Positions 53,840 through 62,203 of a stretch of 62,543 bases of DNA are shown in pieces. The notes below the pieces were generated by a model that saw nothing but the letters and a program-made list of their open reading frames with translations, had not been told where the DNA came from and searched no databases. The translations under genes and the position numbers were made by a program. The stretch comes from JBPRGG01 sp051418075 (lineage in GTDB: Bacteria > Bacteroidota > Bacteroidia > Cytophagales > Cyclobacteriaceae): NCBI GenBank assembly GCA_051418075.1, contig JBPRGG010000098.1, forward strand, positions 1 to 62,543. Direction: 5' to 3'. Positions within the stretch are counted from its first letter, which is position 1. Each line of letters opens with the position of its first letter.

Positions 53840-55210
53840 ATGAAAACCAAAAAGAAAAATAGTAGCAAGAAAGTAATCTTTATTTTACTGGGTGTGGTGG
53901 TATTGTTGATCGTCGTGGCCATGGTAGGTAAATCTGCCGGCTGGATTGGTAAACCCAGTGAGCTGGAAGTGGAATTTGGCAAAGCCAAGCGGGTGGCTAT
54001 AACTGAGGTAGTAAGTGCCTCCGGTACCGTACAACCTGTTACGGAAGTGAAGATCAGCCCTGATGTTCCCGGTGAGATCATTAGTATTTTTGTGGAAGAA
54101 GGAGATTCGGTTGTAGCAGGACAGACCTTGATCAAGATCAGGCCTGATAATTTTGAGTCTGCTTTAGATAGGGCCAAAGCTTTGTTGAATCAGCAAAGGG
54201 CCAATTTGGCTCAGGCTGAAGCAGCAGAAGCCAAAGCCAAAGCCCAGTTTATTCGGGCCGAACTGGAATATAAGCGAAACCAGGAGTTGTTTGAGGAAAA
54301 AGTTATTTCTCAGTCAGATTGGGAATTGGCTGAGGCTAATTATCAAATCGCAAAAAATGATTTTGAAGCAGCTCAAAAGAATGTATTGGCCGCAAGGTAT
54401 GTGGTGCAAAGTGCAGTGGCTTCGGTGAAAGAAGCAGAAGAAAATCTGTCTTTCACGACTATCCTGGCTCCAATGAGTGGAACAGTTTCAAAACTTAGTG
54501 TGGAAGAAGGAGAGCGGGTGGTTGGTACCAGTCAGCAGGCAGGTACCGAAATGTTGCGGATTGCCGATCTTACCAATATGGAAGTAAGGGTAGATGTTAA
54601 TGAAAACGATATTATAAGAATATCCTTAAATGATACGGCTCAAATTGAAGTGGATTCCTACACCTACCTGGATAAGGAATTTGAAGGTGTTGTCACCCAA
54701 ATTGCCAATACGGCCAATGAGAAAGCTTCTCCTGATGCTGTTACAGAATTTGAAGTGAGGATCAAGATCCTGAATGAATCTTATCAGGACTTGATTAAAG
54801 AGCAGGATATGACTTTCCCTTTCCGTCCGGGTATGACTGCCAGCGTGGATATCATAACCAATAAAAAAGAGGATGTTTTGGCAGTGCCTCTGGCTGCTGT
54901 AACCACCAGAAACCCCAGTGATGCCCTGGCTAATGAGAATGGTGATGCAGAAGGAGAAGAACAGGAAGATGCTGAAACAGATAATTCCAATGCAGCTTTA
55001 TCTGAAGATGACCAGGAACAGGAAGTTGTATTTATTAATGAGGATGGAACAGCTAAAATGGTCCAGGTTAAAACAGGAATTTCTGATTTTGAATTCATTG
55101 AGATTGACAGTGGCTTAACAGTTGGTCAGGAAGTGATAAAAGGACCCTTTAATGTGGTGTCTAAACGACTAAAACAAGGCGACCTGGTTAAAAAAGCTGA
55201 AAAGAATTAA
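53840..55210 (+). CDS. Periplasmic adaptor (membrane-fusion) protein, HlyD/MacA type
   Basis: The protein has 456 aa. One N-terminal TM helix (VIFILLGVVVLLIVVAMVG) is followed by a lipoyl-like domain (VKISPDVPGEIISIFVEEGD), a long alpha hairpin (about 110-200), a second lipoyl half (TILAPMSGTVSKLSVEEGER) and a beta barrel. Near residues 355-390 there is a strongly acidic low-complexity insert (NGDAEGEEQEDAETDN), unusual for this family. It should link TolC to an ABC or RND permease; MacB-type ABC permeases are usual partners, but none is adjacent. Confidence 0.92.
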   Translation: MKTKKKNSSKKVIFILLGVVVLLIVVAMVGKSAGWIGKPSELEVEFGKAKRVAITEVVSASGTVQPVTEVKISPDVPGEIISIFVEEGDSVVAGQTLIKIRPDNFESALDRAKALLNQQRANLAQAEAAEAKAKAQFIRAELEYKRNQELFEEKVISQSDWELAEANYQIAKNDFEAAQKNVLAARYVVQSAVASVKEAEENLSFTTILAPMSGTVSKLSVEEGERVVGTSQQAGTEMLRIADLTNMEVRVDVNENDIIRISLNDTAQIEVDSYTYLDKEFEGVVTQIANTANEKASPDAVTEFEVRIKILNESYQDLIKEQDMTFPFRPGMTASVDIITNKKEDVLAVPLAAVTTRNPSDALANENGDAEGEEQEDAETDNSNAALSEDDQEQEVVFINEDGTAKMVQVKTGISDFEFIEIDSGLTVGQEVIKGPFNVVSKRLKQGDLVKKAEKN

Positions 55211-55237
55211 TAAATTTGCTGTCAAAATTTATAATTC

Positions 55238-56755
55238 ATGCGGGTATATTTCATTGGAGTTGCATTATTAGGTTTTTTTTGCCTAAATCAACCGGTACAG
55301 GCCCAATTTTTTGATTCTTTATATTATTCCTTCCAGAATTACTGGATGGTAGGGCCTAAAGACTATCAAGCCCATTATATCAGGGCTAACCGAAATGGAA
55401 TTGTTGATCCCAACCGGCAATTTCAGGGAGTCCTCCGAGCAGGACTTTTCAAACCATTTTCTTCGGAAAAATTATTTGATATAGCTTTCGGAGTAGACCT
55501 TATTGGAGATTATAACATATCTGACAGTTACCTGCAGCAACTTTATGTAAAGGTGAAATACGGACCTATTCAATTCAGGGCAGGCAAATATCATGAAACC
55601 ATCGGCCAACAGATTGACGCTCTATCTACTGGATCCCTGGCTTTAAGTAACAATGCCCGGCCTCTGCCCAAAATTTCAATAGGAATTCCCGATTATACTG
55701 CGGTTCCGCTAACTTATGGATATTTCGAGATCAAAGGCATGTGGAGTCATGGCTGGTTTGAAGAAGACCGGTTTGTTCAGAATCCCTTTCTGCACGAGAA
55801 ATACATTTATGGAAGGCTGGGCGGTGACCTTCCGGTTAAAGCTTCTACCGGGCTGGTACATTTTGCCCAATGGGGAGGCCAACATCCTCGATTTGGCCAG
55901 TTAGATGATTCTTTTTCGGATTTTGCCAAAGTTTTTTTCGGACGTGAAGGGGGGGTGTCCGGTGATGCTGTCAATGCTTTGGGCAATCACCTCGGGATTC
56001 TTGATTTTGGGTTACTGATTGAATTGAAAAAGCTGGATATATTTTTGTATAATCAATATCCTTTTGAGGATCAATCCAATCTGCATACCATTTTTCTTAC
56101 CAATTTTGACCGGCTGGTGGGCGTGAGTCTGGAAAATAAATCTGAAAGTTTTACCTTTATTAAGCATTTTCTATACGAATTCATTACCACCAAGTGGCAG
56201 AGTGGTCCGGGCTTGCCTGATGTAACCAGTAAATATAATACCAAAGAATCAAATTACGGGTATAATTTTACCGGCAGAGATGATTTTTATAACAACTTTC
56301 TGTACAAGGATGGCTGGACTTATCAGAACCGGATTTTAGGTACACCACTTTTTCTGTTGAATTATCAATTGCAAAATTATATCGGTCAGATATCTGATAC
56401 ATATGGTATTGTAGTAAATAACCGAATTGTGGGACATCATTTGGGTTGGAAAGGGCAAATATCAGATAAAGTTAACTACAGGTTTATGTCAACTTACACC
56501 CATAATCATGGTACCTATGCCGGGCTTAATCAGGGCAGGTTCAACTGGGGTAGCAGGGAAGACCCTGACTTTGAATATGAACTGCAGGGAGGCCTGGAAC
56601 AATTTTATTTCATGGCCGAATGTTATATAGATGATTTTTTACATCAGAACCTCCAGCTTCAGGCTGCCCTGGGAGTAGATGCCGGCCAAATGACTGATAA
56701 TTTTGGCTTGATGGTATCCCTCAGGTGGAAAAATCTGCTAATTGGCCAAAAATAA
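55238..56755 (+). CDS. Capsule assembly Wzi-family outer membrane barrel
   Basis: The protein has 505 aa. A signal peptide ends PVQAQ (about residue 23). The mature chain consists of alternating amphipathic beta-strands with many aromatic residues (YLQQLYVKVKYGPIQFRAGK; YGYFEIKGMWSHGWFEEDR) and ends LRWKNLLIGQK. Segment order matches the Wzi/capsule-assembly family, 18-stranded barrels that help attach capsular polysaccharide to the surface. It follows the TolC and adaptor genes on the same strand after 27 nt, suggesting joint expression. Confidence 0.83.
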   Translation: MRVYFIGVALLGFFCLNQPVQAQFFDSLYYSFQNYWMVGPKDYQAHYIRANRNGIVDPNRQFQGVLRAGLFKPFSSEKLFDIAFGVDLIGDYNISDSYLQQLYVKVKYGPIQFRAGKYHETIGQQIDALSTGSLALSNNARPLPKISIGIPDYTAVPLTYGYFEIKGMWSHGWFEEDRFVQNPFLHEKYIYGRLGGDLPVKASTGLVHFAQWGGQHPRFGQLDDSFSDFAKVFFGREGGVSGDAVNALGNHLGILDFGLLIELKKLDIFLYNQYPFEDQSNLHTIFLTNFDRLVGVSLENKSESFTFIKHFLYEFITTKWQSGPGLPDVTSKYNTKESNYGYNFTGRDDFYNNFLYKDGWTYQNRILGTPLFLLNYQLQNYIGQISDTYGIVVNNRIVGHHLGWKGQISDKVNYRFMSTYTHNHGTYAGLNQGRFNWGSREDPDFEYELQGGLEQFYFMAECYIDDFLHQNLQLQAALGVDAGQMTDNFGLMVSLRWKNLLIGQK

Positions 56756-56806
56756 AGCCTGAAGATTCGATCGTATTCAATCCGGTTCACCGAGAGAGTG
56801 TATTGT

Positions 56807-56858
56807 CATTCCTGTAAAGTTGGGCTTGTATCCAGCCTTACAAGCAGGTTCAGTTTTT
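56807..56858. repeat. Degenerate REP-like palindrome with T-run
   Basis: The segment GTCATTCCTG...TATCCAGC followed by TTACAAGCAGG recalls the widespread short interspersed repeat of the GTCATTCCxG...AATCCAG type. It contains a 7-bp stem, GCTTGTA (56824-56830) with TACAAGC (56839-56845), and a T-run 7 nt later, so it could also terminate the Wzi transcript. Confidence 0.35.
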
Positions 56859-56991
56859 TAATTCTTTAATACCTTCTGATTTAATTTCAGCAATAGTTCC
56901 TATTCCACCTATTGTTCATTTTTCCCGGGAAATTAGAAATGTAAATCTTTTTTTCCTAAATTAGCTTGATACATCTTCAAATGGAATAGTA

Positions 56992-57324
56992 ATGAATGAA
57001 AAACAATGGCTGATTGCGGCCCATTTAGGAACCTTAATAGGATATGTAGTACCATTTGGCAATATTCTGGTACCATTGGTAATATATATATCCAAAAAGC
57101 AAGAATCAAAAACAATTGAAGATCAATCCCGTGAGTCCCTCAATTTTCAGATCACCGTCACCATTTTTGCCTTAATTGCAGGCTTGCTGGTAATACTTTT
57201 GGTGGGTTTCTTTCTGTTAATGGCTGTGGCGGTTTTTCAACTGGTTTTTGTGATTTTAGCTACCATAGAAGTGGATAAAGGGAACTTATACCGCTATCCG
57301 GTGAACTTCAGAATTATCAATTAG
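56992..57324 (+). CDS. DUF4870 family small membrane protein
   Basis: The protein has 110 aa and three TM helices. It begins MNEKQWLIAAHLGTLIGYVV, then PFGNILVPLVIYISKKQES and RESLNFQITVTIFALIAGLL, the recognisable DUF4870 (Tic20-like) pattern. It ends with the typical charged/aromatic tail (GNLYRYPVNFRIIN). The function of this family is not established. It is monocistronic and convergent with the ZIP transporter gene. Confidence 0.88.
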   Translation: MNEKQWLIAAHLGTLIGYVVPFGNILVPLVIYISKKQESKTIEDQSRESLNFQITVTIFALIAGLLVILLVGFFLLMAVAVFQLVFVILATIEVDKGNLYRYPVNFRIIN

Positions 57325-57431
57325 TCAGGTTAGCAACAGGAAAATTGTATCATTAGGAGAATTTCATCTATTGGTGCTTTTGGCCACGGCCAACCTGAAA
57401 GACAGGAGATTTTCTACATTACAGGAAATGA

Positions 57432-58181
57432 TCAGGCTCTTATCAACTCCTGAAAAATGATCATTGCAGCAATGGCAACAGTAGTTATGAGGGCTATATG
57501 CTCCTTGGGACTATCTTCCAGCGCATCAGGGATGATTTCGGAATGCACCATCCAAATCATAGCCCCGGCTGCCAGTCCCAATCCCACCGGCAGGTATTGT
57601 TGAAAAGTATCTACAAACATAAATGCCGGAATAGCAATAAGAGGCTGGGGCAAACTTGAAAAAATGCTCCAAAGCATAGCTTTAAATGGTGAAATATTTT
57701 TGGGTACCAAAACAATACTGATGGCTAACCCTTCAGGAATATTGTGTATGGCAATAGCTGCCGAAATAAATAATCCAAAGTTCTCTTCTCCGGCGAAGGA
57801 TACACCCACTCCAATACCTTCAGCAAAAGAATGAAGGGTCATAACACCTACAATTAATAGCGCTTTAACCGCATTGGCACCTTTTAGCTGACCAATATGG
57901 ATAGATTCTTTATCCGGGAAAAGTTTTTCACTGAAATGGATCATCAATAATCCACCCATCATTCCAGCCATGGTTCTGAAAAGGTTGTATTCTATGCCTT
58001 CTTCCAAAAGTTTAAAACTGGCTGCCAACATCAAACCGGCAGCGATAGCATTGGCATATCCCATATAGCGGCCAGAAATGTTTTTAAAAAAGAAAAATGG
58101 AACAGCTCCCAAACCGGTGGCGACTGCCGTAATAGAAGCTAAAATGATGACATTTATTAGGTTATTATCTGAAAAAATCAT
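57432..58181 (-). CDS. ZIP-family divalent metal transporter
   Basis: The protein has 249 aa and eight predicted TM helices. The two metal-binding motifs are HSFAEGIGVG and HNIPEGLAIS in TM4 and TM5. Further signature parts are VATGLGAVPFFFFKNISGR near the start and ALEDSPKEHIALI near the end. ZIP proteins import zinc, iron or manganese into the cytoplasm. Which metal is not readable from sequence. It could be a target of the DtxR-type repressor at 3.4 kb, but I found no shared operator. Confidence 0.92.
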   Translation of the reverse strand: MIFSDNNLINVIILASITAVATGLGAVPFFFFKNISGRYMGYANAIAAGLMLAASFKLLEEGIEYNLFRTMAGMMGGLLMIHFSEKLFPDKESIHIGQLKGANAVKALLIVGVMTLHSFAEGIGVGVSFAGEENFGLFISAAIAIHNIPEGLAISIVLVPKNISPFKAMLWSIFSSLPQPLIAIPAFMFVDTFQQYLPVGLGLAAGAMIWMVHSEIIPDALEDSPKEHIALITTVAIAAMIIFQELIRA

Positions 58182-58444
58182 GCATGAAACCCTTATGATG
58201 AATTAACCTTTTAAAGATCAACAGTGTATATCTCATATTGTATCATATATGGGTAAAAATATAATTTAATTGGTACATTTTAAAAAAAAGTAACAATTAT
58301 TATAGGGAAGTGAATTAAAATCTTTAAATTTAAGTTATCTAATAAAGTAAATGCCTGGGATGAATTTTCAGTCGATTTTTTTGACTGATAGGCTGCATAA
58401 CTTTTTATATACTACTTTTTAACATTTTTTTAAATTGAGATATT

Positions 58445-58627
58445 ATGAATAATCGAAAAAATAACCGGTTTTTAGCCACCTACATGAAACAAAAAATGCA
58501 AAATAAAGTGGAAAAAGTACAATTGAAAGAATTGGAAGATTATTTTAACCAAAATGGGTGGATCTTGTACGATATGGATACGATGGTGCATAAATTCCAG
58601 CAATGGCGTTATCAAAAAGATCATTAA
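58445..58627 (+). CDS. Small basic protein of unknown function
   Basis: The protein has 60 aa, with a Lys/Asn/Gln-rich basic start (MNNRKNNRFLATYMKQKMQN) and a more acidic and aromatic second half (EDYFNQNGWILYDMDTMVHK). It is predicted to be helical, with no signal and no Cys. The start has an AT-rich 260-bp upstream region, but there is no family match I recognise. Codon use is compatible with a real gene. Confidence 0.45.
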   Translation: MNNRKNNRFLATYMKQKMQNKVEKVQLKELEDYFNQNGWILYDMDTMVHKFQQWRYQKDH

Positions 58628-58825
58628 TAGTTTTATATTGAATAATGCAGCCGGGTGGATATTCCATCTGGTTGCCTTTTACTCCAAAATCTTTTCATCT
58701 ATCCCGCTCAGGGATGAATTCAGAATTAATATCATGCTTTAAATTTTTTCTAAGGACTTATTCATAATTAAGCAAAACATCAGGTGTGGTTTACTTATGG
58801 GGGAACCTGAATAAAAGAAAAACAA

Positions 58826-61800
58826 ATGCAACAAACCAAATCTGCCATTTGTGGAATTTGTCCGGCTGGTTGCTGGGTGAAAGTTTCAATAGATGAACAG
58901 GAGAAAATGACCAGGGTAGTGCCAGATGATGCATCCGGACACGGCATGATCTGTAAAATCGGAGAACATGCCCCTGAAATTGTTTATTCCGAGCACAGAC
59001 TTAAATACCCCATGAAACGGGTAGGAAAGAAAGGGACTTACCAATTTCAACGGATAAACTGGGAGGAAGCCTACCAGATCATTACTGAAAAATTAAACTT
59101 TATCAAGGAAAAATATGGGCCAGAATCTACCGCTGTATATACCGGTAGGGGAAGCTTTGAGTTGTCCCTTTGTGATGTGTATCAGCCTAAAAATGTAGCC
59201 ATTTCATCAGCTTCCAGTATTCTTTTTCCATTTGGCTCACCCAATACATTGGGAGTGGGTGCATTATGTTATGTTTCTTTTGCCATGATTGCTCCTCATG
59301 TCACTATGGGAGGTATGTATTTCAACATGTTTTCCGATCTGGAAAATGCCGAAATGATCATTATTTGGGGAGCCAATCCCGCCACAGACAGTCCCCCCAC
59401 TGATTATTACCGGATATTGGAGGCGCATCGCAATGGAGCTAAAATTGTGGTCATCGACCCCCGTAAAACTGCCCTGGCTAAACTTCCCGGGGCGGATTGG
59501 ATACCCATTAAACCCGGCACCGATGGTGCACTGGCCTTGGGTTTATGTAATATATTGATCAGGGAAGACCTTTACGACTTTGATTTTGTGGAAAACTGGA
59601 CCGTCGGGTTTGAACAGTTTAAAACCTATGCCCAGCAATTCCGCCCCGAAATAGTGGAAGAAATCACGGGTGTAAAAGCGCATATAGTGCAACAGTTAGC
59701 TGAAGAAATGGTGAGGAAACAGGGCGTAGCGCCCGTAATGTACACTGGACTAGAGTACACCAACAGTGGAGTACAAAATATACGGGCAACTTTTGTGCTA
59801 TGGGCTTTGGCTGGTCAAATGGATGTGCCCGGAGGCCGGTGTTTTGGCATGAAAGAAAACCAGTTCAACATCAACCGCGATGGTTTAATTCCCAATCCTG
59901 ATCTATCCAAAGCCCTTGGCAGAGACCGTTTTCCGGTTTATAGCAGCTATCGGGGAGAGTCTCATGCCATTTCTTTGCCGGAATCTGTTTTGGAGGAAAA
60001 GCCGTATAAGATTCGCTCTTTGATTATTCAGGGAGGTTCTATACTTACCTCATGGCCCCAGACAGCCATTTGGAAGAAGACCCTGGCTGCCCTGGAATTT
60101 TTAGTATGTATCGATCGGCAAATGACGGCTGATTGTGCCTATGCTGACCTGGTATTACCTGCCACTACCATGTTTGAAATCAATTCTTACATGACTTATG
60201 GAAATATATTCAGGATCAGGGATAAAATCATTGAACCTATAGGGGAAGCCCGTAATGATTTTTTTATAATGGCGGAATTGGCCAAAAGGCTGGGTTATGG
60301 TCATTTATATCCCCAAACAGAAGATGAATTACTGGAATATGTATTGAAAGGAACAGGGTTTTCCCTGCAGGAGGTTAAAGAAAAAGGTATGGTAGAAAAG
60401 CCTGCTGTGATGATGCAATATAAAAAATGGGAAAAGGGCTTGCTGAGGCCGGATGGAGAACCTGGGTTTAATACTCCCTCGGGTAAATTTGAAATTGCTT
60501 CCTCCATTTTATATGAATATGGTTATGATGCCTTGCCGGTATATCAGGATCCCTGGGAAAGTCCGGCTCAACAACCTGAACTGGCCAATAATTACCCCCT
60601 TATTTTCAATTCGGGAGCCCGGGTAGATACTGATTTTCGTTCACAGCACCATGGTATTAAGGGATTATTAAAGGAAAGACCTGAGCCTACCGTCATGATC
60701 AATACCACAGATGCCTGTGAAAGAGGGATAAATAATGGAGACAGGGTTTTGCTCAGGTCAAGTCGGGGGAAAATAGCTTTGCGGGCATTTGTAACTGATG
60801 ACATCATACCAGGAGCCATAGATGCCAATATGGGTGGGGGAGGGCCAGTGGGACCTAAGGCCTGGCAAGATGCCAATATCAATGAACTTACTGATCTTCA
60901 AAACTATGACCCTATTTCCGGGTTTCCTGTTTATAAGGCACTGCTTTGCCAGGTAGATAAACTGGAGGATGAATCTCAATTGATTATTAAGAGTGGGGAA
61001 AGATCAGTCAATCATGAAAATCTAAAAAGCAAATCACATCAACCGGTCAGAACCGTGTACCTGGATCATAATGCCACTACTCCGGTCCATCCCCAGGTAA
61101 AAAACCTGGTAACGGATTACCTGGATAATTTTTATAATCCGTCCAGTATCTATAAGGCCGGAAGGGATAATAAGTTTGCTTTGGAGACTGCCCGACGAAA
61201 GGTAGCAAAACTGCTAAATACCAGGGCCAGAAGAATTATTTTTACCAGTGGTGGTTCAGAATCCAATAATTTTGTACTAAGAAGTGTAGTGAAATCCTTT
61301 AGATCCAAAGATGCCCATATCATTACTTCACGCATTGAACACCCGGCTGTTTTAAAAACCTGCAAATTCCTGGAACAGGAGGGAATACACGTTACCTATC
61401 TTCCTGTAAATGGCACCGGAACTATTGATCCCAGGCAGTTGGAAAAAGCTATCCGGCCAGAAACCATCCTGATTTCGCTGATGTATGCCAATAATGAGAC
61501 AGGTGTCATTCAACCTGTGCAGGAGTTGCTTGATATTGCTCGCCGACATCAAATTTTGTTTCATACTGATGCGGTTCAGGCTGTAGGGAAATTACCCATT
61601 AACCTGGAAAATCTTCCGGTGGATTTTTTATCTCTTTCCGGGCATAAATTCTATGGTTTAAAAGGTGCCGGTGCTCTATTTATAAGAGAAGGAATTAAAC
61701 TGGAGCCATTGATTAGCGGTGGGGATCAGGAAAATAAACTCAGGGCTGGCACAGAGAATGTGCTGTCTATCATAAGTCTGGGCAAGGCAGCAGAATTGGC

Positions 61801-62203
61801 CGAAGAAAACTTAAAAAATATGCTCCAGGTTGAGACCTTGAGAAATCAACTTCAACAGGGTGTACTGGAACTTATACCTGAAGCCACTGTAAATGGAGAT
61901 CAGGAAAACCGACTGCCTAATACGCTCAATATTACTTTGCCGGGCATCAGAGGGGAGTCTTTGCTGCTGACTCTGGATAGAAAAGGCATTAATTTTTCCT
62001 CCGCTTCAGCTTGTAAATCAGGATCACCGGAGCCATCACACGTTCTGACTGCTATGGGTTTGGATGAAACAGCAGCCCATTGTTCAGTCAGGTTTTCACT
62101 AGGGATATTCAATACGGCGGAGGAAGTTGAATATACCATAAAAACCCTGGAAGCTACTTTGAAAGAAATGCGTGAACGTATAAGGTTTGTGGCTTGTCGT
62201 TGA
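58826..62203 (+). CDS. Fusion: molybdopterin oxidoreductase (DMSO-reductase family) with C-terminal NifS/IscS-type cysteine desulfurase
   Basis: The protein has 1125 aa and no Tat or Sec signal, so it is cytoplasmic. Residues 1-711 form a complete bis-MGD oxidoreductase: 4Fe-4S ligands C9, C12, C16 and C43 (CGICPAGC...MICK), probable Mo ligand C148 (GSPNTLGVGALCYVS), and the C-terminal MGD-binding part (INNGDRVLLRSSRGKIALRA). A linker at 712-743 leads to a complete class V desulfurase: VYLDHNATTP (744-753), H839, D915 and Q918, PLP Lys K941 (SGHKFYG) and the persulfide Cys C1063 (SSASACKSGSP). The lack of a His next to C148 argues against a formate dehydrogenase; thiosulfate/polysulfide reductase-like or acetylene-hydratase-like subgroups fit better. 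No iron-sulfur or membrane partner subunit is adjacent. Confidence 0.93.
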   Translation: MQQTKSAICGICPAGCWVKVSIDEQEKMTRVVPDDASGHGMICKIGEHAPEIVYSEHRLKYPMKRVGKKGTYQFQRINWEEAYQIITEKLNFIKEKYGPESTAVYTGRGSFELSLCDVYQPKNVAISSASSILFPFGSPNTLGVGALCYVSFAMIAPHVTMGGMYFNMFSDLENAEMIIIWGANPATDSPPTDYYRILEAHRNGAKIVVIDPRKTALAKLPGADWIPIKPGTDGALALGLCNILIREDLYDFDFVENWTVGFEQFKTYAQQFRPEIVEEITGVKAHIVQQLAEEMVRKQGVAPVMYTGLEYTNSGVQNIRATFVLWALAGQMDVPGGRCFGMKENQFNINRDGLIPNPDLSKALGRDRFPVYSSYRGESHAISLPESVLEEKPYKIRSLIIQGGSILTSWPQTAIWKKTLAALEFLVCIDRQMTADCAYADLVLPATTMFEINSYMTYGNIFRIRDKIIEPIGEARNDFFIMAELAKRLGYGHLYPQTEDELLEYVLKGTGFSLQEVKEKGMVEKPAVMMQYKKWEKGLLRPDGEPGFNTPSGKFEIASSILYEYGYDALPVYQDPWESPAQQPELANNYPLIFNSGARVDTDFRSQHHGIKGLLKERPEPTVMINTTDACERGINNGDRVLLRSSRGKIALRAFVTDDIIPGAIDANMGGGGPVGPKAWQDANINELTDLQNYDPISGFPVYKALLCQVDKLEDESQLIIKSGERSVNHENLKSKSHQPVRTVYLDHNATTPVHPQVKNLVTDYLDNFYNPSSIYKAGRDNKFALETARRKVAKLLNTRARRIIFTSGGSESNNFVLRSVVKSFRSKDAHIITSRIEHPAVLKTCKFLEQEGIHVTYLPVNGTGTIDPRQLEKAIRPETILISLMYANNETGVIQPVQELLDIARRHQILFHTDAVQAVGKLPINLENLPVDFLSLSGHKFYGLKGAGALFIREGIKLEPLISGGDQENKLRAGTENVLSIISLGKAAELAEENLKNMLQVETLRNQLQQGVLELIPEATVNGDQENRLPNTLNITLPGIRGESLLLTLDRKGINFSSASACKSGSPEPSHVLTAMGLDETAAHCSVRFSLGIFNTAEEVEYTIKTLEATLKEMRERIRFVACR

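Noticed and set aside
58826..61000. Formate dehydrogenase call for the molybdoenzyme domain
   Set aside because: The probable Mo ligand C148 is followed by Tyr, not the His typical of formate dehydrogenases, and there is no Sec codon context; no partner subunits are nearby.
60960..61060. Fusion explained by a lost stop codon or sequencing error between two genes
   Set aside because: The frame is open through a hydrophilic linker of about 30 residues without a Met/RBS start before VYLDHNATTP, and both domains are intact; an assembly check is still the simple test.
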